48,880 nt of DNA from Gloeocapsopsis crepidinum LEGE 06123 (GCF_015207655.1 NZ_JADEWN010000047.1:1-48880); one strand, 5' to 3'. Counted from the stretch's first letter, positions 17,095 through 26,397 are shown. Notes: a model not told the origin generated them from the sequence alone. Numbers and translations are program-made.

Positions 17095-18417
17095 TCATTG
17101 TGCCTTGAGCAGCTTAATAACCGCAAAATATCGTTCTTGAACATCTTTTTGATCGAGTTCTTCAGATATTCCTTCATGGCTACCGCGTTCGATCATTTGC
17201 GCTTGACGCAGCAGCGCTGCGCGTTGTTCTTTACTGCGAGTACATTCACTGATACGCGCGATCGCCTCCAATAGTCGAATTGTTACACCGACACTTGATT
17301 GTCCATATTGTCGAATTTGGTTAAACGCGGCATCAACCATATCCGCAAAACTAACTGATTCGGCAATAACACGTAACTTCTTATTGTCATCATAACGGTA
17401 AGGAGAAGGAACATTTCTTTGCGCTAGGTGACATAAAGCTGCACTAAGTTGATCGACACACTGAATCGCCGTAAACGGATCGTTAATTCCTGGAGACAAT
17501 GCACGTACAGCAATTTCGACTAATTGATTCACACAAAATTCTACGTCTTGCTGCGGAGTGCGCTGATTGCCGACAACAAACAAGCCGTTAATCTTTTCTG
17601 CAAGTTTCTTATTAGCCGGCTTTCCAGGGAAAATCGCTACAAGATCGCTGCCTTTAACAATAAAGTCTCCTGGACGATAATTAAGACGTATGAGTAGATC
17701 ATCTTCTGTTGCTAGTTGCATTAGCTCATCATTGTCAACTCCCTGAATATAACCACCAACTTTTGCTCTAATTGACTCGGCTTCACGCTCAAAATCTCTC
17801 GGAATATCTGCCATAACGTCTCGATCTGCAGGTTCGCTTTGTCCAATTTTGTTGGGAAATAAGCGCTCAATCGTTTCATCAAGCTCTTGACCAACATTAG
17901 AGATAATTTGCTGTGCTTGAATCGAGGTTGCGGCATGATGTAAAAAGTAAATGAGGACTGCAACACCAACTGCTGCCAAAACAATGCTGAAAGTTACCGA
18001 AAAATGGGGGACGAACTCTTCATCATCTTGACCATTGATGGTGCGCAGCACGAATAAGCAGTAGATAAACGTTGAGATAAATGTGCCGAGTACAATTTGA
18101 TTACCCGTATCGCGCATAAAATTCCGCAGTAAGCGCGGTCCAAATTGTCCAGAGGCGAGTTGCAATGCCACAATCACAATTGAAAAAGCCGTGGTAGCCA
18201 CTGTAACCATTGAGCCAGCAACAGTAGAAAGAATCGCGCGCGCGCCATCAGGTCCCCGCGTGTAGGTTAGTGGCAAGCTGGTCATAAAGGTATACTCTTG
18301 ATGATCGAGGGAGAGCGTAATGTATGCTATGAAGATCGCACCGAGTACCATTAGTGAAGGGATAAACCAAAGACTCGTATGGAGTGATTCCCAGATTTTA
18401 CCTACCTTGGTCTTCAT
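17095..18417 (-). CDS. DUF2254 family membrane protein
   Basis: A 440-residue predicted membrane protein. Four hydrophobic segments lie near residues 15-35, 60-85, 108-130 and 145-165, followed by a long soluble C-terminal half. The family hallmarks are the SMVTVATTAFSIVIVALQLASGQFGPRLLRNF segment and ALSPGINDPFTAIQCVDQL. DUF2254 proteins have no established function. The start ATG overlaps the stop of the upstream MscS gene by 4 nt, so the two are very probably co-translated. That pairing suggests a role in envelope tension or ion leakage, which is inference. Confidence 0.9.
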   Translation of the reverse strand: MKTKVGKIWESLHTSLWFIPSLMVLGAIFIAYITLSLDHQEYTFMTSLPLTYTRGPDGARAILSTVAGSMVTVATTAFSIVIVALQLASGQFGPRLLRNFMRDTGNQIVLGTFISTFIYCLFVLRTINGQDDEEFVPHFSVTFSIVLAAVGVAVLIYFLHHAATSIQAQQIISNVGQELDETIERLFPNKIGQSEPADRDVMADIPRDFEREAESIRAKVGGYIQGVDNDELMQLATEDDLLIRLNYRPGDFIVKGSDLVAIFPGKPANKKLAEKINGLFVVGNQRTPQQDVEFCVNQLVEIAVRALSPGINDPFTAIQCVDQLSAALCHLAQRNVPSPYRYDDNKKLRVIAESVSFADMVDAAFNQIRQYGQSSVGVTIRLLEAIARISECTRSKEQRAALLRQAQMIERGSHEGISEELDQKDVQERYFAVIKLLKAQ

Positions 18418-19457
18418 GCTTGCTCCTGTGTATTTACCGTAGGTTGGGTGTCATCGCCATCACTTTTACCATTTTGCGATCGCATTTCTGCCAGCTTTCT
18501 AATCGAGTCACTGATTCTGCGTGGTTTGGGAACTTCTTTTTTTCCTGAAGGCCATCCTTCTCGCTGACGAGTGCGATCGCCATCGGTTTCTTCGGTTTGG
18601 TCGTGAAACAAAATTTGTTGTGTAGGAAATGGCATATCAATACCATGTTCCGTTAGTGTTTTCTTGATTGCGGTTAAAACTCCATCGCGCATTTGTAATG
18701 TTTCCAATCTTCTCGGTGGCTGTACCCACCAACGGGCACGAATATTGACTGTGCTTTCTGCCAAATCTACTACAAGGACATCAGCCGCAGGATCGCTTAA
18801 TACTCCTTCTGTACTGTGAATTGCTTCTAAAATTAGTTCCTTTGCTCGATCAATATCGTCTCCATAGCCAATACCGATATCGTATTCCAAACGGCGATTT
18901 TCAAATGCGGTGTTGACAGTAAGCGAATTGGTGAATAGCTCAGAGTTAGGAATAACAATCCGGCGCCCATCATATGTTCGGATTGTTGTTGCTCGGATTT
19001 GAATATCTTCTACAGTTCCTTCAAAGCTTTTAAACACGATTTGGTCGTCGATGCGGAATGGTTCAGTTAAGAGAATGAGAACTCCAGCCAAAAAGTTTTG
19101 CAGAATATCGCGGAAAGCAAAACCGATTGCCACACCGCTAATTCCTAGCAATTGCACCAAATCTCCAGCCTGGAAAGTCGGTACAACTATCGATAAAGCA
19201 ACAAATAAGCCAATTAAGAGCACAGTTCCCTGGGTTAAACGTCCCAGTACCATTCCTAAATTCCGCGCCTTGCGATGTCTGCGCGTCAACTTGTTGACTA
19301 ATAATTTGAACGATCGCGCCGCAAAAAAGAATATTGCGAAGACGATTAATGCTACTACTACGTTGGGCAGCAAAAGTATCGCCCCATTGATCGTGCCTTG
19401 AATTTTTTGCCAAGCTGCTAATGCTGATGCTTCGAGATCCATAAACTTACTACTCAA
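18414..19457 (-). CDS. mechanosensitive ion channel, MscS family
   Basis: A 347-residue small-conductance mechanosensitive channel, which opens under membrane tension to release solutes during hypo-osmotic shock. Hydrophobic helices lie near residues 27-50, 73-97 and 100-130. The pore-lining helix and beta domain follow in the order GISGVAIGFAFRDILQNFLAGVLILLTEPF then DGRRIVIPNSELF, the standard MscS signature. The C-terminal 60 residues are charged and low-complexity. It leads a two-gene unit with DUF2254 (4 nt overlap) and is divergent from the DUF389-antiporter pair across 221 bp. Confidence 0.93.
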   Translation of the reverse strand: MSSKFMDLEASALAAWQKIQGTINGAILLLPNVVVALIVFAIFFFAARSFKLLVNKLTRRHRKARNLGMVLGRLTQGTVLLIGLFVALSIVVPTFQAGDLVQLLGISGVAIGFAFRDILQNFLAGVLILLTEPFRIDDQIVFKSFEGTVEDIQIRATTIRTYDGRRIVIPNSELFTNSLTVNTAFENRRLEYDIGIGYGDDIDRAKELILEAIHSTEGVLSDPAADVLVVDLAESTVNIRARWWVQPPRRLETLQMRDGVLTAIKKTLTEHGIDMPFPTQQILFHDQTEETDGDRTRQREGWPSGKKEVPKPRRISDSIRKLAEMRSQNGKSDGDDTQPTVNTQEQA

Positions 19458-19678
19458 ATGTTAATTATCAACGCCGTTTGACAACACTCATTCATTTTCA
19501 TCGATTGAATGCAGTGCAGAGTTTAACTGCAATGTGCTGAAAGCAACTTAGCAAGTCATCAGTACAGGGGATGACGTTTTTCTGCTACTCAGTGATAATA
19601 CTTGGATGGGAAATTACCGTGCAACATCCTAACTCATATTTTGGTCTTAAGCTTTACTAGTCATGCAAGGAGAGTATT

Positions 19679-20695
19679 GTGCTGTATGGTATTCGTCGGC
19701 GATTTAACTTTCTGCATAAGCGGAGAGTCGCACCTCACGATTTGCAATCCATGCATGAAGGGCTACTAGAAGAATCAGCACCAGCAAGAATTTATATTAT
19801 ACTAACCGTTGGGTCTTGCATCATTGCTACGTTTGGGTTGCTGTCTAATAGTGCTGCCGTTATTATTGGAGCGATGATTGTGGCTCCTTTAATGTTGCCC
19901 ATTCGAGGAATTGCATTTGGTGCTTTAGAAGGTAACTTACGACTATTTCGCACAGGTTTAACTTCCATCATTGTGGGAACACTGCTTGCGATCGCAATCT
20001 CTTGGTTCATTGGGATGTTTGTCGGATTAGCACAATTCGGTAGTGAGATTTTTTCGCGATCGCGTCCGACTTTACTCGATTTAGGAATTGCGATCGCCGC
20101 AGGGGGAATCAGTGGTTTTGCCAAAGTTGAACCAAAGATTTCTCCAACATTAGCAGGAACTGCGATTTCTGTTGCTTTGATGCCACCTATTTGTGTCGTT
20201 GGTTTAGGTCTCTCACAAGCAAATTGGTCTTTGAGCCTCGGTGCGACTATTCTGTACCTTACCAATTTGCTAGGGATTACACTTTCCTGTATGCTGATTT
20301 TTCTAGCTACAGGCTATACTTCGCTCCATCGTGCTAAAAAAGCTCTACTCTGGACAGGTGGACTAACTACAGTACTACTTGTGCCTTTAGGGTTCAGCTT
20401 TTTTCGTTTGACGCAGCAAGTTCGGCTCGAAGTTAATCTCAGACAAGCACTTTTAAACCGAACTGTTACCTTTCAAAGATTAGTACTTATTGATAGTAAT
20501 ATTAACTGGTTAAGTAATCCGCCTGTGGTGCGCTTAAATGTTCGTTCTAGAGAGCCTGTCACCCCAAGACAAGTAGAACTTTTAGAAGAATTTCTCAGCA
20601 GAGAACTGGGACAACGCTTTACTTTGATTTTTGAAGTTGGTCAAATTGAAGAAGTAAGACGTGAAGGTGTTAATGGTTCTTCATTTAATAATTAG
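19679..20695 (+). CDS. DUF389 family membrane protein
   Basis: A 338-residue protein with a GTG start at 19679 preceded by AAGGAGAG about 6 nt upstream. It has a short polar N-terminus, then at least five hydrophobic helices including VGSCIIATFGLLSNSAAVIIGAMIVAPLM, the DUF389 signature, and FAKVEPKISPTLAGTAISVALMPPICVVGLGL, followed by a soluble C-terminal domain of about 90 residues. The family function is unknown. The antiporter gene follows after 21 bp on the same strand, so the two are probably co-transcribed. A second, more distant DUF389 protein lies at 24973-26259. Confidence 0.9.
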   Translation: MLYGIRRRFNFLHKRRVAPHDLQSMHEGLLEESAPARIYIILTVGSCIIATFGLLSNSAAVIIGAMIVAPLMLPIRGIAFGALEGNLRLFRTGLTSIIVGTLLAIAISWFIGMFVGLAQFGSEIFSRSRPTLLDLGIAIAAGGISGFAKVEPKISPTLAGTAISVALMPPICVVGLGLSQANWSLSLGATILYLTNLLGITLSCMLIFLATGYTSLHRAKKALLWTGGLTTVLLVPLGFSFFRLTQQVRLEVNLRQALLNRTVTFQRLVLIDSNINWLSNPPVVRLNVRSREPVTPRQVELLEEFLSRELGQRFTLIFEVGQIEEVRREGVNGSSFNN

Positions 20696-20716
20696 TCAAA
20701 TTAAGTTTTAGCTAAC

Positions 20717-22279
20717 ATGACAACAGAAACACTAGCCGAAGTAGCAATTGAGCAAAATATTAAACAATTTCTTTTGGTGCTATCAGTTTCCTTGAGTATT
20801 GCCACGTTACCACAGTTTTTTAGCTGGTTTCGGCAGATCCCCTATACACTTCTTTTAGTGATTGTTGGGTTGGGGTTAGCTTTTGTTGATGTCAGATTAG
20901 TGAATCTGTCACCACAACTCATTTTGACAATATTTTTGCCTCCGTTATTATTTGAGGCTGCCTGGAATATGGAATGGACTAAGCTTAAGCGGGACTTAGT
21001 ACCAATTACTCTTTTTGCCATCTTAGGAGTGATTATTTCAGTCATTGGTGTAGGTTTGGCGCTCAATCAAACTGCAGGAGTGACAATTGGAATTGCTTTA
21101 CTTTTAGGTGCTTGTGTCTCTGCCACCGATCCGGTTTCTGTGATTGCTTTATTTCGCGAACTCGGAGTAGATAAACGCCTGACAATTTTGATGGAAGGTG
21201 AAAGCTTATTTAATGATGGTATTGCGGTTGTTGCATTTAGTTTTGTTGTCGGATTTGCCCTTGGAACTGATACTTTAGAAATTCAGGAACTCATCGCACG
21301 ATTTTTTACCGTTGTTGGAATCGGAATTGGCTGTGGCTGTGTTGTCGGTTTTGGAATTTCTTATCTAACACAGCGGTTTGATTTACCTTTAGTTGAACAA
21401 TCTCTAACTCTGGTTTCTGCGTATGGGACTTATATCATCACTGAAGATTTAGGTGGTTCTGGCGTTATTGGAGTTGTTACCACAGGTTTAGTTTTAGGAA
21501 ACTTTGGTTCGCGGATTGGAATGCAGCCGAGTACCAGATTAGCTGTGACACAGTTTTGGGACTTTCTAGCATTTTTTGTCAATTCGATTGTGTTTCTGCT
21601 AATTGGCGATCAAATCAAGTTTGAGGACTTGGGAGCTAACTTAGGGCTAATTGCAATTACACTCGCAGCAATGATTGTTACAAGAGCGATCGCCATTTAT
21701 GGTTTGGGTTGGTTGAGTAACATCTTGGTTAAATCAGAAATTTCTTGGTCTGATGAACTTATCTTATGGTGGGGAGGATTGCGCGGTTCTGTTGCGATCG
21801 CATTAGCTTTAAGTGTGCCAGAGAGTATACCACAACGTACACAAATTATTGCTGTAGTTTTCGGTGTAGTACTATTCACTCTTTTAGTACAAGGATTAAC
21901 TACCAAACCTTTAGTGACAAAATTCAAACCTTTAGGCGATCAAGCAGTACGTCAGGAGTATTTAGAAGCGGTTGCGCGTTGGGTCGCGATGAATCGAGTT
22001 TTAGAACATCTGACGCAAGTAAATCTTCGCCCCGAAATTGACCCAGAATTTTATCGTTACCAAAAAGCCTTAGTAGAAGGGCAACTAGATGATGTGCAGC
22101 AGGATGTGAACAAGCTACGCAATGAACATCCCCAACTACGAGAATTTGTAGTAGAACAACTCCAAGAGGAACTTCTTGCGATCGAAGCGGATACTTATGC
22201 AGAGTTAGTTCGCGGTGGGCGCTTAAACGACAAACTACCACCGATGCTAGAAGAAGTCTTCAAACAAATGAATAAATAA
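20717..22279 (+). CDS. Na+/H+ antiporter, CPA1 family
   Basis: A 520-residue cation/proton antiporter of the NhaP/NHE-like CPA1 family, which expels Na+ in exchange for H+. About twelve hydrophobic helices fill residues 20-410. The ion-binding region is visible as SATDPVSVIAL and then GESLFNDGIAVVAF, with the catalytic Asn-Asp pair. The C-terminal hundred residues are a charged cytoplasmic helix-rich tail, typical of regulation by pH. It follows the DUF389 gene by 21 bp. A role in salt or pH adaptation alongside the divergent MscS unit is plausible. Confidence 0.93.
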   Translation: MTTETLAEVAIEQNIKQFLLVLSVSLSIATLPQFFSWFRQIPYTLLLVIVGLGLAFVDVRLVNLSPQLILTIFLPPLLFEAAWNMEWTKLKRDLVPITLFAILGVIISVIGVGLALNQTAGVTIGIALLLGACVSATDPVSVIALFRELGVDKRLTILMEGESLFNDGIAVVAFSFVVGFALGTDTLEIQELIARFFTVVGIGIGCGCVVGFGISYLTQRFDLPLVEQSLTLVSAYGTYIITEDLGGSGVIGVVTTGLVLGNFGSRIGMQPSTRLAVTQFWDFLAFFVNSIVFLLIGDQIKFEDLGANLGLIAITLAAMIVTRAIAIYGLGWLSNILVKSEISWSDELILWWGGLRGSVAIALALSVPESIPQRTQIIAVVFGVVLFTLLVQGLTTKPLVTKFKPLGDQAVRQEYLEAVARWVAMNRVLEHLTQVNLRPEIDPEFYRYQKALVEGQLDDVQQDVNKLRNEHPQLREFVVEQLQEELLAIEADTYAELVRGGRLNDKLPPMLEEVFKQMNK

Positions 22280-22323
22280 AGTACCTAATTCAGGTGTTTA
22301 ATGACAATGAAGCCAGCAGGTTT

Positions 22324-23232
22324 TCATCTTGCAGCTTGAAGCGTAAAGAGTGTAACTTCCGGTGGACAGTTAATTCTGATTGGCGCAATGCTAAATCCTA
22401 TGCCTCGATTGACATACAGGCGATTTCCTGACTGTCCATAACTTGCTTCTATCCAACCATCAGTGTGAACCCGATCTTCTCGCACAAATGTCATCCAAGA
22501 CCATTCCGGCAAAAATGGCAAACGCACTTGTCCGCCGTGGGTGTGTCCTGCGACTGATAAAGGTGCAGTGTTAGCAGGGAACTTCTCAAACGAATCTGGA
22601 TGATGCATCAACACCAACCTTGGTGCTGATTGTGGTACTTGAGATAATGCGATCGCGGGATTGTCTTTATTTGCCCACCGCGATCCAATACCAACGAGAT
22701 ACAGTGAATTTTCTCCTATTGGTTGTTGGTTTCCTGGTGGTACTAAGGAAACTGCCTCGTTCTGTAACATATCTACACCCGCTTGTTCCAGCGCTGCATA
22801 CAGTTCGCCTGCTATCTGTTCATTCGGTGGGGCAGTTTTTGCATCCATTGCGTAGTCGTGATTACCAAGTACCCCGTAAGTAGGAATACCTGCTGCTACT
22901 AAGGGGCGAACCAATTCTACCGCCTTGCCAATTTCATTATCATTTCCCTTGTCCGCATGATAAATAAAGTCACCGCCAATCAATACAAGTGCAGGACGTT
23001 CTCGAATTAATTGATCGACTACGCGTCTAATTGTGTTGGTATTCCCAAGCCACATTCCAATTTGCCAATCGGCAATAACTGCAACTCGTTGTCCCTCCCA
23101 GGAATCAGGAAGATTAGGGATTTCTGCTACTTCTTCTTCTGTATCAATAACATACGGTTCTACTAAGCCCCAAATCGCCAGTAGCAAAACAACTCCCAGT
23201 AAGCTTAGCAATATGTACTTGATTGATTTCAT
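22324..23232 (-). CDS. calcineurin-like metallophosphoesterase
   Basis: A metallophosphoesterase of about 302 residues from the ATG at 23230-23232; an upstream start adds seven residues before the basic-hydrophobic signal anchor (about 5-25). Family motifs in order: IADWQIGM (normally D-x-H), GGDFIYH, LGNHDYAM, MHHPDSF and AGHTHGGQ. The first motif has Gln where the metal-ligand His usually stands, while the others look intact. It resembles YkuE-type phosphoesterases bound to the outer face of the membrane, so phosphatase or phosphodiesterase activity is likely, with unknown substrate. It is convergent with the antiporter gene (44 bp gap). Confidence 0.85.
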   Translation of the reverse strand: MKSIKYILLSLLGVVLLLAIWGLVEPYVIDTEEEVAEIPNLPDSWEGQRVAVIADWQIGMWLGNTNTIRRVVDQLIRERPALVLIGGDFIYHADKGNDNEIGKAVELVRPLVAAGIPTYGVLGNHDYAMDAKTAPPNEQIAGELYAALEQAGVDMLQNEAVSLVPPGNQQPIGENSLYLVGIGSRWANKDNPAIALSQVPQSAPRLVLMHHPDSFEKFPANTAPLSVAGHTHGGQVRLPFLPEWSWMTFVREDRVHTDGWIEASYGQSGNRLYVNRGIGFSIAPIRINCPPEVTLFTLQAAR

Positions 23233-24122
23233 TGTGGTGTTGAACAGATACAACTTTTCTAACTTCCTGACGTCGGTAGAATAAGCTTTACGGGCTACCT
23301 CTACTTATTGCTTGTAGTAAACACGAGTACTTTGAGCAGTTATTGATACAACGCTACAACAAAAAAATACTGAAAAACAATTGCACCAAAGGGAGATCTT
23401 TTACTTAATTCCTGAAGATTTGTAAATAAATTGATCTGTTAGTTAAATGATTTTTGTCGAAGTAATTCCAAAGAGTCAGCTTACTCTACTAATTGTTGAG
23501 ATTAATAAAATCTTTTTCAGCTATAAATAATTTTAATATTAGTAAAATTGTACAAATAACACTAATGATGATATTGCTTAAACCGCTGGTCACTCATCTT
23601 CAAACTACTTGACAAAGTAGCAGCTTATAATGAAATTCTTCATTTGAATTCAACTTAATTTGAGAACACCAGCGTATATCTTAAGTAGCAAATTAGATAA
23701 AAATATGACTGCAACATTCTATCTCAAAGTAGATACTTTATTAATATCCACTGTCTATACTGTGCTTAACGATACAAAAAATCTAGTGTTAAAACTAAAA
23801 GTCTAAAGTGCAAAAAATCAGCTCCAGAGCGGGAAGAGAGCGCCAAGAAAGATTAATAGTGTGTGCCTTCATATATCTATAAAATATTTTTTTCATTATT
23901 AGGAAAGGTGCGATTTTGGATGTTGGTTGAGTTAATAATAAACTTTGATGCAACGAGTAATAACGTCTAGAATAAAGCATAACTTTACTTGTTGCAATTT
24001 GAGTAACAGCACAGATATAGATTGAGGCATTCAAATAATGTTTTGAGCCACACAGAAAAATTTGTAATTCGTTAAAATCTGATAGATTTATATAGATTTA
24101 TACAGTTGAGGAGATTGTAAAA
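23233..24122. other. long AT-rich intergenic region without a supportable gene
   Basis: Nearly 900 bp between divergent genes, strongly AT-rich. I find no credible coding frame on either strand. The last 60 bp before the lipoprotein gene contain a run of ATAGATTTATAT repeats and then GAGGAGA, the ribosome-binding site for the GTG at 24123. The remainder may hold promoters or a decayed gene, but nothing is recognisable. Confidence 0.5.
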
Positions 24123-24926
24123 GTGAGAAATAATTTACAAGGGTTGTGGAATAGGAAAGCGATCGCCCTAGTAGCCTCGGTGGCATTACTAGCAGCCTGC
24201 GAAACCAACCAGCCACAAGCAACGACTCCGGCAAGTCCAGGAAATGTCACAACAGAGCAAGTAGCAAATCAGACCGAAGCACTACTCGGTAAAACTGTAA
24301 CTGTCAGAAGCGAACCAGTTCAGAAGATTAGTGATAGTACATTTACTATCAGTGACGAACAGTTTTTTAGTAACGAAAATATTTTAGTAGTCAATACGTC
24401 AGGAAAACCCTTTGTTTTGCCTGAGAATACAGAAGTACAAGTAACAGGTCAAGTCGCTAATTTAGTTGTTGCTGACGTTAACCGAGAGTACAACTTAGGT
24501 CTAGATCCAAACTTGTATGTAGAGTATGAAGGTAGACCAGTCATCTATGCTCAGTCAATAGCTTTAGCGCCTGAACCTGGTGAGATTACACAAAATCCTA
24601 GCCGATATTACGGTCAAACGCTTGCGGTTACAGGTGAAGTTGAAGATATTGTAGATGCCAATTCCTTTACTTTAGATGAAGAGCAGCTAATCGGTGCTGA
24701 GGATCTGTTAGTTATTAATGCAAATCCCACAGCAGCAGTTAACGACGGTGAAGCTGTTGCTGTAACTGGAGTACTCCGCCCGTTTGTAGTTGCTGAGATT
24801 GAGCGCGACTACGACTTAACGTGGGATTTGGATCTCCAAAGAAAGCTGGAAGCAGAATATAGCCAAAAGCCTGTACTTGTTGCTGATGGCGTATATCCCT
24901 CAGCAATTCCTGAAGCCGCGAAGTAG
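24123..24926 (+). CDS. lipoprotein with two copies of an OB-fold-like domain
   Basis: A 267-residue secreted protein. The GTG start at 24123 is supported by GAGGAGA about 10 nt upstream. The signal ends in lipobox LAAC (Cys26). Two tandem units of about 95 residues follow: the first begins LLGKTVTVRSEPVQKISDSTFTI, the second YYGQTLAVTGEVEDIVDANSFTL. Both then run E-N/D-x-L-V-V/I-N, V-x-V-T-G, V-V-A-x-V/I-x-R-x-Y-x-L, and end in K/R-P-V-x-x-A. The alternating beta pattern suggests OB-like folds as in bacterial BOF proteins. I know of no function for this family. It is monocistronic and ends at a strong bidirectional terminator. Confidence 0.75.
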   Translation: MRNNLQGLWNRKAIALVASVALLAACETNQPQATTPASPGNVTTEQVANQTEALLGKTVTVRSEPVQKISDSTFTISDEQFFSNENILVVNTSGKPFVLPENTEVQVTGQVANLVVADVNREYNLGLDPNLYVEYEGRPVIYAQSIALAPEPGEITQNPSRYYGQTLAVTGEVEDIVDANSFTLDEEQLIGAEDLLVINANPTAAVNDGEAVAVTGVLRPFVVAEIERDYDLTWDLDLQRKLEAEYSQKPVLVADGVYPSAIPEAAK

Positions 24927-24949
24927 AGAAAATTAAAATTCAATTGAAG

Positions 24950-24975
24950 TAGGTAGCAGTCGCGGCTGCTGCCTA
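24950..24975. terminator. bidirectional terminator between convergent genes
   Basis: TAGGTAGCAG at 24950-24959 pairs with CTGCTGCCTA at 24966-24975 (ten pairs, one of them G-T) around a 6 nt loop. TAATTTT follows on the plus strand. The right arm overlaps the stop codon of the DUF389 gene read from the other side. The position and stem length fit a shared terminator. Confidence 0.6.
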
Positions 24976-26259
24976 ATTTTGAGTATCTGGTGCGGATAGG
25001 ACATTGACACTAACTAGTGGCGTAACATTGAAGCCTTGGGCTTGTAATTCAGCTTGAACAGTTTGCGTGAGGCGATCGCTAATAATTTCTGCTGATTCTG
25101 TCACGCCTGCACGTCGCTGCACATACATCACAACTAGCAGTGTATTTTGTCCAGGGATATTTGGAGTCGGGAACCGGACATTTGCCTCCACAAGTTCCAC
25201 CAAATCGTTATCTTCTACCACCTGCTGAATTGCCTGATTAGCACTTTGTTCGCGGCTACTACGTTGTAACTCTGGAGAATCAGAAAACTGCCAAAATAGC
25301 AACCCTAAAAGTGCCACAAATGTTACAGCTAATACAGTAGGAAACAAGCCTTTTTTGCCACGCTGATATCGCGCTCCTTTAGAAGTTAAACCATAACTCC
25401 GAAATACGAGCGATGCAGATAAATTAATTCCAACAAGTTGTAGCAATAGAACAAACACACCATTAATTGCCAAATCCCAGCGCCCCATAGCACTTGCCAT
25501 ACCAATTAAGCCCGCAGGTGGTGCTAACGAAGCAGCTACAAGCATTCCCACCGCTGCACCAGAAACAAGGCTACTGCGTTCGGATTGCACAAGGTTAACT
25601 GCTCCTGCCGCACCAGCAACGAGTGGTAAAAGTACAGCAACCGCAGAAATTTTACTGGTATCACTCATCGTGCTCGTTACTACTTCTTGCTGAAGAATGA
25701 AACTCAGCGTACCAGCAACAACGATTGTGACTACTAGTGCCACAAAGTAGCGCAACAACGTCCGTTTGAGTAGCTTAGCATCACCACGAGATGTCGCGAT
25801 CGCCACATTCATCGCAGGACCCGCAAACGGTGCAATTAACATTGCTGCTACTAATAAGTAATTGGTGTTTGTATATAAACCAATCCACACAACTACACCC
25901 GCTGCAGCTGCATATCCGAGAAAAGCTTTCCAAGAACCAACACTTTGCAAACCTGCCAGAAAAATTTCAATCGGGCTACGAGCCTTGACATCAGTTACCT
26001 GTTCGGGTGCTTCATCTGCTGGTGGTTGCATCGCAATTACCCCACGCGGAATCAGCGTCACTTGCAAGTTTGGCAATGATTCTAAATCTCCTAAAAATCC
26101 TTCTACTTTCTGGTTGGAAATGTGAACTACGATCAGCTCAACAGGTTCGTCATTACCCATTGCTTCAACTCTTGCTGTATTTGTAGCATCATAAGCTTGA
26201 GCAATGTTTAGAACTTCCTTTCCATAACCATGTGGTACTTGAACAAGTAATTGCCGCAT
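24973..26259 (-). CDS. DUF389 family membrane protein with N-terminal soluble domain
   Basis: A 428-residue protein. Residues 1-90 form a soluble alpha/beta domain (MRQLLVQVPHGYGKEVLNIA...), typical of the longer DUF389 form. Residues of about 110-330 hold seven or so hydrophobic helices, including VAAMLIAPFAGPAMNVAIATSRGD and AAVGMLVAASLAPPAGLIG. The C-terminal 100 residues are soluble. It differs clearly from the shorter DUF389 protein at 19679-20695 but keeps the (M/L)IAP-F/L-x-G/P core. Function is unknown. It is divergent from rimP across 138 bp. Confidence 0.88.
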   Translation of the reverse strand: MRQLLVQVPHGYGKEVLNIAQAYDATNTARVEAMGNDEPVELIVVHISNQKVEGFLGDLESLPNLQVTLIPRGVIAMQPPADEAPEQVTDVKARSPIEIFLAGLQSVGSWKAFLGYAAAAGVVVWIGLYTNTNYLLVAAMLIAPFAGPAMNVAIATSRGDAKLLKRTLLRYFVALVVTIVVAGTLSFILQQEVVTSTMSDTSKISAVAVLLPLVAGAAGAVNLVQSERSSLVSGAAVGMLVAASLAPPAGLIGMASAMGRWDLAINGVFVLLLQLVGINLSASLVFRSYGLTSKGARYQRGKKGLFPTVLAVTFVALLGLLFWQFSDSPELQRSSREQSANQAIQQVVEDNDLVELVEANVRFPTPNIPGQNTLLVVMYVQRRAGVTESAEIISDRLTQTVQAELQAQGFNVTPLVSVNVLSAPDTQN

Positions 26260-26306
26260 AAATATTTCCTACACCTTACTTTTATGATGCGATAAACTGA
26301 AATCAG

Positions 26307-26389
26307 GAACGAGCATAAGATGAGTTCGTTCTGAAAACTTCTTGGAAAATATCATTTCGCAGGAAGTGGGTACTAACCCACTTTTTTAT
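26307..26389 (+). promoter_or_regulatory. rimP leader: two hairpins, the second terminator-like
   Basis: A first hairpin pairs GAACGA (26307-26312) with TCGTTC (26326-26331). A second pairs AAGTGGGT (26364-26371) with ACCCACTT (26376-26383) around a 4 nt loop and runs straight into a T-rich tract. The second ends 14 nt before the rimP start codon, so it would stop transcription before the operon or hide the ribosome-binding region. It is a candidate attenuator for the rimP-nusA-ylxR-infB operon. It could instead just terminate upstream readthrough. Confidence 0.6.
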
Positions 26390-26397
26390 TTTGGAAA

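Noticed and set aside
23795-24034. 79-codon open frame in the AT-rich spacer
   Set aside because: Composition is that of random AT-rich DNA, no ribosome-binding site and no recognisable features.
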